A stretch of DNA of 64,000 nucleotides from DASUPK01 sp963724665 (GTDB lineage Bacteria; Actinomycetota; Thermoleophilia; Solirubrobacterales; 70-9), in the NCBI GenBank assembly GCA_963724665.1, contig CAVRVH010000009.1, positions 3,787 to 67,786 on the forward strand. Direction: 5' to 3'. Every line of letters begins with the position of its first letter. The first letter of the stretch is position 1. Of this stretch, positions 33,500-44,353 are shown piece by piece. The notes beneath the pieces were generated by a model. That model saw only the letters and a program-made list of their open reading frames with translations. It did no database searches and was not told the DNA's origin. Both the position numbers and the translations under genes were made by a program.

Positions 33500-34369
33500 G
33501 ATCCCCACTTGCCTATACACCCGGGCGCAGCCCGCTTCATCGCGGCAATCCCGGGGCGGTGATCTCCTATCTCGGCGCCCTGGCGGTCGTCGGATTCGTG
33601 TACTCGAGCCCGCTGGTGCTGATCGCGGCGGCGGCGGCCACCGCTCTCGCGGGCATCGCCGCGGGTGCCGGCCGGGCCGTCAGGGCCTCGCTCCGGCTTG
33701 CCGTCTCTCTGCTGATCTTCATGGTCCTGATCAACGTCCTGGTCACTCACCGGGGCGAGACGATCCTGATCCGGGGCTGGGACATGCCCGTGATCGGGAA
33801 CACCGACGTGACACTGGAGTCGCTCGCTGCCGGAGCGGCGATCGGCCTGCGCGTCGTCGCGGTCGTGCTCGCCTTCGCGGTCTACTCAGCGTGCGTCGAC
33901 CCCGACCGCGTCCTGCGAGCGCTGCGTCCGCTCGCCCGGCGCTCGGCGATGACCGCAGGGCTGGTCACCCGAATGGTGCCTCTGGCGGCTGCCGACGGCG
34001 CCCGCATGCGCGAGGCGATGGCGCTGCGGGGCCCAGGAGCCGAGCCGGTCGGGCGGCCCGCGATGGCCCGCCGGCTCGTGGAGGGGTCGCTCGACCGGGC
34101 GGTTGACGTTGCGGCCACGCTCGAGCTTCGCGGGCACTCGCTCGGCATTCGCCCGCAGCGCCGGAGGGAGCGATCCCGTGACGATCTGCCGCTGTATCTG
34201 ACCGGGGCGGCGATCCTCGGCGCCGGCGTGGCCGCCAGGACCGCCGGGGCCGGCGCCTTCGACACATATCCCCGCATCGCGATGGGCACCGGCGCTTTCA
34301 CCCTGGCACTCTGCGCCGCGCTGATCGTGCTGGCCTCGGTTCCGTTCGTGGTCCGAAGGTGGCGATCGC

Positions 34370-34377
<8 letters not shown>
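33496..34377 (+). CDS. ECF transporter T component (EcfT/CbiQ type)
   Basis: A 293-residue membrane protein linking the ATPases to the S component. I start at GTG 33496, inside the previous TGA; the open frame extends upstream but overlaps the lipoprotein gene. Helices at about 18-55, 60-85 and 100-125 are followed by the cytoplasmic coupling region with two Ala-Arg-Gly-type motifs, REAMALRGPGA and ATLELRGHSLG, which contact the ATPases. Two C-terminal helices end the protein. Overlaps the ATPase gene by 8 bases. Confidence 0.88.
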
Positions 34378-35994
<1,617 letters not shown>

Positions 35995-35998
<4 letters not shown>

Positions 35999-37845
35999 AC
36001 TGGCAGGCGGCGGTGTTCGTCGTGTTGGCGCTCACCCTGCTGGGCGGATTCGCCTGGTATGAGCGCTCGCGGCCTCCGTCACAGATCGTCGCCCTGGTGG
36101 CCGCGCTGGCCGCGATCTCCGTCGCGGGCCGCGTCGCCTTCTCGCCGATCCCGAACGTCGTCCCCAGCACGGACATCACCCTGCTCGCGGGCTACACGCT
36201 GGGTGGGGCGCCGGGCTTCGCCGTCGGGGCGCTCACCGGGCTGGTTTCGAACTTCTGGCTCGGGCAGGGCCCGTGGACGCCGTGGCAGATGGCCGGCTGG
36301 GGGCTGACGGGGATCATCGGAGCCGGGCTCGCCGTGGCGACGGGACGGCGCATGGGCCGCCTGAGTCTCGCCGCGGTTTGCGCTCTCGCCGGGTTCGCGT
36401 ACGGAGCCCTGCTCGATCTCTCGGTGATGGTCGGATTCGGCGGGGAGCAGTCGCTTGACCGGTACCTGGCGATCTCCGCCCGCGGCCTGCCATTCAACAT
36501 CGCGCATGCGGCGGGCAACGCGGCGCTCGCGCTGGTCGCGGGCCCGGCCATGGTGCGGATGCTCATGCGCTATCGCCGGCGGTTCGAATTTGCCTGGAAG
36601 CCCGCACCCGGCCCGCGCCCGAGGGGCGCGACCGCCGCCGCGGCCTGTCTGGTGGTCGCCCTACTGGTCACCGCTCCCGCCGTCGTCGGTGGGCCGCGGG
36701 CCAACGCGTCCGGTGGAGGCTCCGGAGCGGCAGTCAGCTGGCTGCGGGGTGCGCAGAATGGCGACGGCGGCTTCGGTTTCGCCCGCGGAGAGGCGTCGAG
36801 CCCCGCGATGACGGGCTGGGCGGTTCTCGGGCTGGAGGCGGCCGGTGTGAACCCCCTCGACGTCGATCGCGGCGATGCGACGCCGATCACCTACCTGGCG
36901 GCAACGGCCGGGCAGATCAGCACCACCGGGGACATCGAGCGCACGATCCTGCTCCTGCACGGCGCGGGCCTCAACCCCCGCCGCTTCCAGGGCCACGACC
37001 TGGTCAGCCGGCTGCTCGCCAGGCGCAGCGGCGACGGCTCCTGGGCCGAGCAGGTGAACCCGACCGCCTTCGGGATCCTGGCGCTCAAGGCGGCAGGGGC
37101 GAATGCCGGAAACTCTCGCTCGGCATCCTGGCTGCGCGGCGTCCAGAACGACGACGGGGGCTGGGGATTCGCGGCGAAGTCGGCGAGTGACCCGGACAGC
37201 ACCGGTGCGGTCCTGCAGGCGCTGGGAGCCGTCGGATCCGGCGCCGGGGTGCGGCGCGGGGTCTCCTATCTGAGGGGCGTACAGCGTTCCGGTGGCGGCT
37301 TCGCGATCTCCAGCGGCCCGGTCAATGCCCAGTCGACGGCCTGGGCGGCGCAGGGCCTGCTCGCGGCGGGCGTTTCGCCCGCGTCCGTGCGCAGCGGCGG
37401 CACGCCGCTCAGCTATCTGGCCTCGACGCAGGCGGGGGACGGCCACTATCGCTACTCCTCCACCAGCGACCAGACCCCGGTCTGGGTGACCGGCCAGGCC
37501 CTGATGGCCGTGGACGGCGCGGCCTTCCCCCTCAACCCTGTGCCAAGGGCCGAACCCAGCCATTCGGCATCCACAAAGGACTCGGTTGCCACCCGGGGAG
37601 GGTCCTCCCCGAACGCGGGCGGTGCGGCACCCAAGGGCGACACATCGAAGCCCAGCCGACAGGGCGGTGACGGTTCCAATGACTCTCAAGTTGCGGGCAC
37701 ATCGGTGACGGGGAGCGAGCAGCCGGCGGCCGACCAGACTGACGACTCAGGGATCCCGACTTGGGTGGTGCTCGTCGTGTTCGGCGTGGCATCGGCCGCC
37801 GTCTGGGGAGGCTGGCTGCTGTACCGCCGCCGCCTGCCCTCCTAG
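35995..37845 (+). CDS. ECF S component fused to an alpha/alpha-toroid domain
   Basis: A 616-residue fusion. Residues 1-205 form a six-helix ECF S component (AISVAGRVAFSPIPNVVPST, GQGPWTPWQMAGWGLTGIIG). A hydrophobic linker near 210-235 leads to a toroid of prenyltransferase/squalene-cyclase-type repeats (about 240-510). Five repeats are visible, for example VSWLRGAQNGDGGFGF, SWLRGVQNDDGGWGF, SYLRGVQRSGGGFAI and SYLASTQAGDGHYRY. A Ser/Pro-rich spacer and a C-terminal membrane helix (about 588-610) with a basic end follow. The toroid would lie outside the cell. This fold is that of the alpha domain of intrinsic factor/transcobalamin, so I infer that it binds cobalamin with the DUF4430 proteins. 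Cyclase or prenyltransferase catalytic motifs are not evident. Confidence 0.87.
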
Positions 37846-37860
37846 CTAGGTTTCTCCTAT

Positions 37861-38370
37861 ATGGACGTCGAGGAGGCGATTCGCACTCGCCGCACCCACA
37901 AGGCCTACCGGCCGGAGCCCGTTGACCGCGAGCTGCTCGAGCAGATCCTCGGTCTGGCTCGCTGGGCTCCGAATCACAACCTGACAAACCCCTGGCGGCT
38001 GCGGGTGATCGGGCCCAAGGCGCTGGAGCGACTGAAGGAGGCGGCCGGGCCGGAGTCGGCCAAGAAGCTCGACCGCGCACCGACGCTCGTGGTCGTCTCC
38101 TGCGCCCTGACCGGCGATCCGATCCAGGACGAGGAAGACCTCCACGCCTCCGCCTGCGCTGCCTACATCGTTCTGCTCGCCGGCCACAACCGCGGGCTGG
38201 CCACCTATTGGAGGACGCCCGACGTGCTCCGCACCCCGGAGGGGCGGGCCGCGGTCGGCCTGCCCGAGAACGAGCGCTTCGTCGGCGTCCTCCATCTCGG
38301 CACGCCTGTTCAGGAGCAGAAGGCGCCGGAACGGTTGCCCGCCGACCAGGTGATCGAGTTCCTCGAATGA
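37861..38370 (+). CDS. Nitroreductase-family protein
   Basis: A 169-residue FMN oxidoreductase of the small (YdjA-like) nitroreductase type: VEEAIRTRRTHKAYRPEPV binds FMN phosphate, LARWAPNHNLTNPWRLRVI is the central landmark and ERFVGVLHLGTPVQ lies near the C-terminus. It starts 15 bases after the B12-transport operon, so it may be on the same transcript. BluB, which makes the lower ligand of B12, is a relative, but this protein is shorter and I see no BluB-specific evidence. Stop overlaps glpD start (ATGA). Confidence 0.85.
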   Translation: MDVEEAIRTRRTHKAYRPEPVDRELLEQILGLARWAPNHNLTNPWRLRVIGPKALERLKEAAGPESAKKLDRAPTLVVVSCALTGDPIQDEEDLHASACAAYIVLLAGHNRGLATYWRTPDVLRTPEGRAAVGLPENERFVGVLHLGTPVQEQKAPERLPADQVIEFLE

Positions 38371-40043
38371 TCTCCCGGGAACAGGCCCTGTCCGCGATGC
38401 AGGAGGACCGCTTCGACGTGGTCGTCGTCGGGGGTGGGGTCACCGGCGCGGGCGTGGCCCTCGACGCCGCCTCGCGCGGCTACTCAGTCGCGCTGGTCGA
38501 GCGCGGCGACTTCGCCCAGGGCACCTCGAGCCGCTCCTCGAAGATGGTCCACGGCGGCCTCCGCTACCTGCAGAACTTCGACCTCGGCCTTGTCCGCGAG
38601 GCCCTGCTGGAACGCCAGCTTCTGGTTCGGCTGGCGCCGCACCTCGTCTACCCGACGCCGTTCCTGGTTCCAGCGCTCGGGGGAGAGCGCAAGAACCGGG
38701 CGATCGGGATCGGGCTCAACATGTACGACGTGATGGCGACCTCCCGCATCGGGCGGGGGCGCAGCCAGCGCAACGAGCATCGCGAGGAGGCCGAGTACTG
38801 GTCGCCCGACCGGCACCGGACGATCTCCGGCGAGGAGGCCGCCGAGCTGATCCCGGCCCTCGAGCCGATGGATCCGAGCTCCGCCTACCTCTTCTACGAC
38901 TGCCAGACCGACGACGCGCGCCTCGTGCTCACCGTGCTCGGCGAAGCCGAGCGCTTCGGCGCCGTGATCGTCAACGGGGCGGAGGTGACCGAGGTTCTCG
39001 ACGATGGTGGGAGTGCCGCGGGCGTCGCCTTCACTGAGGCCGAGTCGGGCGAGCGGTTCGAGGTCCACGCCGACAACGTCGTCAACGCCACCGGCGTCTG
39101 GGCCGATCGGATCCGCCCAGATGAGCTGCTCACCGAGGAGGAGATCCCGAGGATCCGGCCGAGCCGTGGGTCCCATGTGACGCTCTCAACCGATGACCTC
39201 GACATCGGCACCGCCGCGTGCATCGTCCCCGCCGGCTCCGATCGGACGATCTTCGCGCTGCCCTGGTACGGCCGCGTGCTGGTAGGGACGACCGACAACG
39301 ACTACGAGGGGGAAATCGACCAGGTGCCGCCCGGTGGGGATGACGTCGAGTACCTCCTGCACGCCCTGAACGGCTACTTCGGGACTAGCGTCGGCCTCGA
39401 CGACCTGACCGGCGCCTACGCCGGCGTACGGCCCCTGATCTCATCCGGCGACCCGAAGAAGTCGGTCGACATCTCGCGGAAGGCTGAGCTGTACGAGACC
39501 TCGTCGGGCATGCTGACGATCACCGGCGGCAAGCTGACCACCTTCCGGCGCATGGCGGCTCAGGTCGTCGATCGCATCGTCCAGCGCGACGGACGCGAGG
39601 CTGAATGCAGGACCGACGACATCCCGTTGGGCATGTCGGCGCGCCCGGACGATCTCGAGACCGAAATCGAGCTTCCCGAGGGCACGACCGGCCAGCTCGC
39701 CTTCCGCTACGGCCACGCGGCGCGGGCCGTGCTCGATCTGTGCGAGGAGGCCCCGGAGCTGGCCGAGCCGATCGTCCCTGGCCACCCGGATCTGCTGGCG
39801 GAGGTGGTGATTGCAGCCAGGCGGGAGCAGGCTCGCACCGTCGCCGACGTGCTGTTGCGGCGGACCCGGCTCGGGCTCGTCGGCGCCCGCGAGTTGCGCG
39901 ACGGTGCGCGTGTCGAGGCAGTCGCGAAGGTGCTCGGGGAGGAGCTCGGCTGGAATTCTTCGCGCGTGTCCGGGGAAGTCGAGGCCTGGAGCGGTGTGGC
40001 CGAGGCTGAGGGGCTCGATCCGAGCAGGGTGCTGGCCTCCTAG
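38367..40043 (+). CDS. glpD: FAD-dependent glycerol-3-phosphate dehydrogenase
   Basis: Oxidises sn-glycerol-3-phosphate to dihydroxyacetone phosphate at the membrane, passing electrons to quinone. From ATG 38367 (inside the previous stop) the protein has 558 residues: FAD fold VVVVGGGVTGAGVALDAASR, then GTSSRSSKMVHGGLRYL, which is diagnostic for GlpD, VNATGVWADRIR, SRGSHVTLS and TITGGKLTTFRRMA. A C-terminal helical domain from about 400 is complete. No glpK or glpF is adjacent. Confidence 0.94.
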   Translation: MISREQALSAMQEDRFDVVVVGGGVTGAGVALDAASRGYSVALVERGDFAQGTSSRSSKMVHGGLRYLQNFDLGLVREALLERQLLVRLAPHLVYPTPFLVPALGGERKNRAIGIGLNMYDVMATSRIGRGRSQRNEHREEAEYWSPDRHRTISGEEAAELIPALEPMDPSSAYLFYDCQTDDARLVLTVLGEAERFGAVIVNGAEVTEVLDDGGSAAGVAFTEAESGERFEVHADNVVNATGVWADRIRPDELLTEEEIPRIRPSRGSHVTLSTDDLDIGTAACIVPAGSDRTIFALPWYGRVLVGTTDNDYEGEIDQVPPGGDDVEYLLHALNGYFGTSVGLDDLTGAYAGVRPLISSGDPKKSVDISRKAELYETSSGMLTITGGKLTTFRRMAAQVVDRIVQRDGREAECRTDDIPLGMSARPDDLETEIELPEGTTGQLAFRYGHAARAVLDLCEEAPELAEPIVPGHPDLLAEVVIAARREQARTVADVLLRRTRLGLVGARELRDGARVEAVAKVLGEELGWNSSRVSGEVEAWSGVAEAEGLDPSRVLAS

Positions 40044-40072
40044 TGCGCGGTCGCCCGATCGAGGCGTCTAGC

Positions 40073-41356
40073 ATGCCCGCGTCGATGGCCCTCAAAGACG
40101 AACACCTGGCCGAGCTGCACCGGCGGGCGCGCGAGCTCGGTGTGCCCCGCTATCGGATGCTGCCTCGCGACGAGCTTGTCGAGGCCCTCGAGAAATCAGA
40201 AGGAACCCCGCCCGACGAGGCAGAGCCCACCAGGGCGGAGCCGAAGCCCGAGCAGGCCGACGCCGCCGAGGCCGAGTCTGAGCGGGAAGAGCCGGAGCAG
40301 GAGCCGGAGCCCGAGGTCGAGACCGAGGAGGTAACCGGCGTGCTCGACCGAATGCCGCAGGGATACGGCTTCCTGCGGCTGAGCGGGATGAGCGAGGCCG
40401 AGGGCGACGTGTATGTCTCCGCCTCGCAGATCCGCCGTTGCGAGCTGCGTCCGGGTGACCAGGTCACCGGCCCCGCCAGGCAGCCTCGCGGGGGCGAGCG
40501 GCACAGGGCACTGGTCCGGGTGGAGAGCGTGAACGGCCAGAGCCCCGAGGGGGACCGAAAGCACTTCGAGGACCTGACCGCGGCGCCGCCCCACCGCCGG
40601 CTGCTCCCGCTCGACGCCCCGGGCGACCCACTCGTTCGCGCGGCGGACCTGCTCGGTCCCCTCGCCTTCGGCCAGCGTGTGCTCGTTCTGGCACAGCCGC
40701 GCTCGGGCCGGACCACATTGCTCCGTGCGCTCGGCACAGCGATCGCCGAGACCGGCGCGCACGTCTGTGTCCTGCTCGCCGACGAGCGCCCCGAGGAGGT
40801 CCCGCTGTGGGAGCGCGCGCTCCCGCAGGCCGAGATCTTCGCTGCGACGGCGGACCAGGAGCCGCGTGATCAGATCCGGGCGGCGGAGCTCGCTATGGGA
40901 CACGCGAAGCGCCTCGCCGAGGCCGGGGAGGACGTGGTGGTCTTGATCGACTCCCTCAGCCGGCTCGCCCTCGGCTACCGCGACCCCGCCCGCGTCAAGC
41001 GAATCTTCGGCGCGGGCCGTGAGCTGGGCGAGGAGGGCAGCGGGTCCCTGACGGTGATCGCCACGGTGCTCGACTCGGACGACAAGGGCGCAGAGGTCCG
41101 TGAGGCGCTCGAGACGACCGAGAACCTCCTGCTCCGCCTCGACGCAGGCTTGGCCGCGAAGGGCATCGTGCCCGCGCTGGTGGCGGCCGACACTCGCGCC
41201 TCGGGCGAGGACGAGCTGCGCGACGCCGACGAGCTGGAGAAGGTCCGCCGCCTGCGCGAGGAGCTCGCGGAGATGGACCCGGAGCAGGCCGCGCAGGCGC
41301 TCTCGGATCAGATCGTCGCCACCGGGAGCAACGCGGAGCTGCTCAGCCGGCTGTAG
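40073..41356 (+). CDS. Rho-like ATPase paralogue with altered P-loop
   Basis: A Rho-family hexameric-ATPase-type protein of about 427 residues from ATG 40073, which follows GAGG; the frame is open from GTG 40043. An N-terminal SAP-like helix region (LAELHRRARELGVPRYRMLP) precedes an acidic linker, an RNA-binding cold-shock-like domain (GVLDRMPQGYGFLRL) and the ATPase core. DERPEEV (catalytic Glu) and DSLSRLALGY (Walker B) match Rho. The Walker A, normally PPKAGKT, is QPRSGRTT, with Arg replacing the nucleotide-binding Lys. The Q-loop before RIFGAGREL is shortened and the R-loop equivalent (GAEVREALETTENL) lacks the usual EFKGTGN. A second, housekeeping rho is expected elsewhere; this one may be regulatory or inactive. 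Confidence 0.85.
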   Translation: MPASMALKDEHLAELHRRARELGVPRYRMLPRDELVEALEKSEGTPPDEAEPTRAEPKPEQADAAEAESEREEPEQEPEPEVETEEVTGVLDRMPQGYGFLRLSGMSEAEGDVYVSASQIRRCELRPGDQVTGPARQPRGGERHRALVRVESVNGQSPEGDRKHFEDLTAAPPHRRLLPLDAPGDPLVRAADLLGPLAFGQRVLVLAQPRSGRTTLLRALGTAIAETGAHVCVLLADERPEEVPLWERALPQAEIFAATADQEPRDQIRAAELAMGHAKRLAEAGEDVVVLIDSLSRLALGYRDPARVKRIFGAGRELGEEGSGSLTVIATVLDSDDKGAEVREALETTENLLLRLDAGLAAKGIVPALVAADTRASGEDELRDADELEKVRRLREELAEMDPEQAAQALSDQIVATGSNAELLSRL

Positions 41357-41365
41357 GCCCATGCC

Positions 41366-42691
41366 GTGGCGCCTCGCCGCCCACACCTCTCCGACGTTCT
41401 CCACCTCCCTCGGCTGCCAGGCGTCCCGGACGTCTTCCGTCGTGTCCGCCTGCCAGACGATCTGGAGGCGGCGACGACGAGGGGGGAGGAGGTCGAGGCG
41501 GCCGAGGCCGGGCTCGACCGGAAGACGGTCGAGCACATCTGGGACGGGGCGGTGGACCTCTACAGAAGCGGCGTCCACCCAGGACTGCAGCTCTGCATGC
41601 GCCGCGAGCGAAAGGTGGTCCTCAACCGCGCCATCGGGCACACTCGCGGCAACGGGCCGGACGATCCGGAGGACGCGCCGAAGGTCCCGATGACCACGGA
41701 GACGCCGGCCTGCATCTTCTCCGCCTCCAAGGCGGTCACCGCGATGGTCGTCCACCTGCTCGACGAGCGCCGGAAGCTCCACATCGGCGACCGCGTCAGC
41801 GAGTACATCCCCGAGTATGCGCAGAAGGGCAAGGAGGGGACCACGATCGCGCACGTCCTTGCGCATCGCGCCGGCGTCCCCTCCATGCCCGAGGAGGCAC
41901 TTGACCTCGATTCAATCGACGACTGGGACCGGATGGTCAGGCTGATCTGCGAGGAGAAGCCGAGCGTCCGGCCCGGCCGGCTGCTTGCCTACCACGCGGT
42001 CTCTGGCGGCTACATTCTCGGCGAGATCGTCCGGAGGGTGACCGGCAAGACCGTCCGGGAGGTTCTCGCCGAGGAGATCCTTGACCCGCTGGACTTCAGG
42101 TGGGGCAACTACGGCGTCGCGGCCGAGGACGTCGAGCAGGTCGCGCCGTCCTACGTGACCGGGCCGCCCCTGCTCCCGCCGCTCTCCACGCTCGTCAAGC
42201 GGGTGCTGGGTTCGCCGCTCGACGAGGTGGTCGAGCTCTCGAACGACCCCCGTTTCCTGACCGCGCTCGTGCCGTCCGCGAACGTGGTCACGACGGCGAA
42301 CGAGCTCTCGCGCTTCTTCGAGATCTTCAGGGAGGGCGGCGAGCTGGACGGGGTGAGGGTGATGGAGCCGAGGACGATCCGCCGGGCGCTCACCGAGCAG
42401 TCGCACCTCGAGATCGACTTCTCATTGGTCTTTCCGACTCGCTTCTCCTACGGCCTGATGCTCGGGGCCGACTACGTGAGCCTCTACGGCCGTGACACCG
42501 ATCTGGCCTTCGGCCACCTCGGCCTGATCAACATCATGGGCTGGGCCGATCCCGAGCGCGCGATCTCGGTCGGCTTGATCACGACCGGCAAGGCGATCGT
42601 CTACCCGGAGTTGCCGCGCTTCTACGGAGTTATGCAACGGATCGCGAGCGAGGTCCCGAAGACAGAGTCGCCCGGCTGGCTAGCGCGGTAG
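41366..42691 (+). CDS. Serine hydrolase of the beta-lactamase/EstB family
   Basis: A 441-residue cytoplasmic-looking protein (no signal peptide). The class C-type nucleophile motif is S119-A-S-K122 in CIFSASKAVTA. The Tyr motif is LAYHAVSGGYILGEIV and a late FGHLGLINIMG occupies the KTG/HxG position. Members include esterases and peptidases as well as true beta-lactamases; the cytoplasmic location argues for esterase or lactonase activity. GTG start 9 bases after the Rho-like gene, so probably co-transcribed. Confidence 0.87.
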   Translation: MAPRRPHLSDVLHLPRLPGVPDVFRRVRLPDDLEAATTRGEEVEAAEAGLDRKTVEHIWDGAVDLYRSGVHPGLQLCMRRERKVVLNRAIGHTRGNGPDDPEDAPKVPMTTETPACIFSASKAVTAMVVHLLDERRKLHIGDRVSEYIPEYAQKGKEGTTIAHVLAHRAGVPSMPEEALDLDSIDDWDRMVRLICEEKPSVRPGRLLAYHAVSGGYILGEIVRRVTGKTVREVLAEEILDPLDFRWGNYGVAAEDVEQVAPSYVTGPPLLPPLSTLVKRVLGSPLDEVVELSNDPRFLTALVPSANVVTTANELSRFFEIFREGGELDGVRVMEPRTIRRALTEQSHLEIDFSLVFPTRFSYGLMLGADYVSLYGRDTDLAFGHLGLINIMGWADPERAISVGLITTGKAIVYPELPRFYGVMQRIASEVPKTESPGWLAR

Positions 42692-42695
42692 AGAG

Positions 42696-43172
42696 CTAGG
42701 CGCGGTCGCGGCCGCCGTAGGCCACGGTGCCCCAGGAGGGCTCTTCGGAGAGCTCGATCAGCTCCGAGTCGCGGTCCGGCTGGACGTACCCGAAGGTCTG
42801 CGTCGACTCGTCGAAGACGATGTCGAGCTCGCCCTCCTTGACGCGCTGGTCGAGCCAGGCGCCGCGGAAGACGAGGCGGCGAAGCCAGTGCACGAGGCTC
42901 TTGTTGGACGGGCCGACGAGCTCGTCCCAGTTCTCGTTGACGTGGCCGCCGAGGGGGGAGCAGGGCTCGCGGATCTCACCGTTGACGGCAAGCTCCAGAA
43001 GGTCCTCAAGCTCGTGCTCGTCAAGGCCCTGGCGGACGAAGTCGAGCTTGACCGCCGCCTGCTCGACGCGCTGGGCGAAGTCCCGCTCGTTGAAGGAGAA
43101 GCGGAGCTCTCCGTACTCGAGCACGTAGTCGGCGCCCGACTCGTAGTTTCCTCTGCGTGCGGTCTCGTCCAC
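42696..43172 (-). CDS. Conserved-looking soluble protein, unknown
   Basis: About 158 residues from GTG 43172; the frame extends to 43247 but the added residues are unlike the rest. The sequence reads YVLEYGELRFSFNERDFAQR, AAVKLDFVRQGLDEHELED, WLRRLVFRGAWLDQRVKEGE and ends SWGTVAYGGRDRA. It is acidic and mostly helical, without signal peptide or known motif. It stands alone, convergent with the serine hydrolase gene. No ribosome-binding site is evident at either start. Confidence 0.55.
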   Translation of the reverse strand: MDETARRGNYESGADYVLEYGELRFSFNERDFAQRVEQAAVKLDFVRQGLDEHELEDLLELAVNGEIREPCSPLGGHVNENWDELVGPSNKSLVHWLRRLVFRGAWLDQRVKEGELDIVFDESTQTFGYVQPDRDSELIELSEEPSWGTVAYGGRDRA

Positions 43173-43277
43173 GGCGTTGCTGCATCTTTGCGGATGAGGG
43201 TGCTCGCCGCCAGCTTTTGAGCCCCCTTGAACGTCCGGTTGCAGCAAAAGGGAACCCAGACCGGACGTCGACGTGTG

Positions 43278-43865
43278 CTACCGGAAAGCGCACCCCTCGA
43301 GGTGGTCGTTGACCAGCCCGGCGGCCTGCATCGTGGCGTACGCGGTCGTCGGCCCGACGAATACGAAGCCCCGGCGCTTGAGCTCCTTGGCGAGTGCGGT
43401 CGACTCGTCGGTGATCGCCGGTATGTCAGCGCTGCGCTTCGGGGCCGGCCGGGACTCAGGATCCGGCGCGAAGCTCCAGATGAGCCCGTCGAGGGTTTCG
43501 CCGGCTGCGTGGAGCTCGCCTGCGGCGCGGGCATTCGCGATCGCGGCGTCGATCTTCTTGCGGTTGCGGACGATGCCCTCGTCGGACATCAGCCGGGCAA
43601 CGTCCCGCTTGCCATAGGCCGCGACCTTCTCGATGTCGAAGCCGTCGAACGCCCGGCGGAAGTTCTCGCGCTTGCGCAGGATGGTGAGCCAGGAGAGCCC
43701 GGACTGGAAGGCCTCGAGAGTCAGGCGCTCGTAGAGGTGCGCGTCGCCGTGCAGCGGCCGACCCCACTCGGAGTCGTGGTAGTCGACGTAGTCGGGCGTG
43801 CCAAGGGACCACCAGCAGCGCGGCTTCCCGTCCGGTCCGTTTTCGACCGCGGAATCAGGGCTCAT
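43278..43865 (-). CDS. tag: DNA-3-methyladenine glycosylase I
   Basis: Removes 3-methyladenine from alkylated DNA. From ATG 43865 (195 residues), overlapping the globin gene's stop region by 11 bases. Diagnostic: PRCWW with the first zinc Cys, YHDSEWG with zinc His, SGLSWLTILRKRENFRRAFDG, then VGPTTAYATMQAAGLVNDH and HLEGC, which supplies the last zinc His and Cys. All four zinc ligands of the Tag family are present. The frame is open upstream to 43919, but the internal start fits the family better. Confidence 0.93.
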   Translation of the reverse strand: MSPDSAVENGPDGKPRCWWSLGTPDYVDYHDSEWGRPLHGDAHLYERLTLEAFQSGLSWLTILRKRENFRRAFDGFDIEKVAAYGKRDVARLMSDEGIVRNRKKIDAAIANARAAGELHAAGETLDGLIWSFAPDPESRPAPKRSADIPAITDESTALAKELKRRGFVFVGPTTAYATMQAAGLVNDHLEGCAFR

Positions 43866-44340
43866 ACGGTGGGGCCTCTCCCCAGCCCCAACGAGGCGTC
43901 GGGGCCTCCTGCGGCACATCGTCGGCGCCTGGTTGCGAGTTGTGGAGGGCGAGGCGCGTGCCCCACTCGACGTAGGCCATGAAGGCCGACCGGAATTCCG
44001 GGTCGTCGGGCAGGCCGGCGTCGTCGGCGGCCATGCTCATCAAGGTCGCAAAGCGCAGCCGCTGCTCCGGGGTGATCCCGAGATCGTGGTGCCTGCCGAC
44101 CATCCGGTGGTAGCCGCCGAGCTCCTTCGTGTATGCGGGCGGGCCGCCGAAGACCTCGATCCACCAGAGCGTGACGTTGTGACGGTGCTCCTCGCTGATG
44201 CCGCCGGGGAAGAGCGGCGAGATCAGCTCGTCGCCCTCGACCCGGTCATAGAAGGCGCCGATCAGCCGCTCGAACGCCTCGCGTCCGCCGGCCCACTCGT
44301 ACAGGGTTGGCGTGTCCCCCTGATCGGTCACCCGATCCAA
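43855..44340 (-). CDS. glbO: Group II truncated haemoglobin (trHbO type)
   Basis: A 161-residue haem protein with LYEWAGGREAFERLIGAFYD at the start of helix B, PLFPGGISEEHRHNVTLWWIEVFGGPPAYT (shown in parts: PLFPGGISEEH, LWWIEVFGGP) and GGYHRMVGRHHDLGITPEQR, which provides the proximal His, plus the group II Trp in YVEWGTRLALHNS. It binds oxygen or NO-related ligands; a role in oxidative or nitrosative stress is usual for the family. It overlaps the tag gene, suggesting one transcript, with the BI-1 gene 13 bases upstream. Confidence 0.92.
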   Translation of the reverse strand: MDRVTDQGDTPTLYEWAGGREAFERLIGAFYDRVEGDELISPLFPGGISEEHRHNVTLWWIEVFGGPPAYTKELGGYHRMVGRHHDLGITPEQRLRFATLMSMAADDAGLPDDPEFRSAFMAYVEWGTRLALHNSQPGADDVPQEAPTPRWGWGEAPPYEP

Positions 44341-44353
44341 AGTATCGGGTCGG

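Noticed and set aside
37861..38370. Nitroreductase as BluB, making the B12 lower ligand
   Set aside because: Attractive because of the B12 operon upstream, but the protein is shorter than BluB and resembles YdjA-like nitroreductases.
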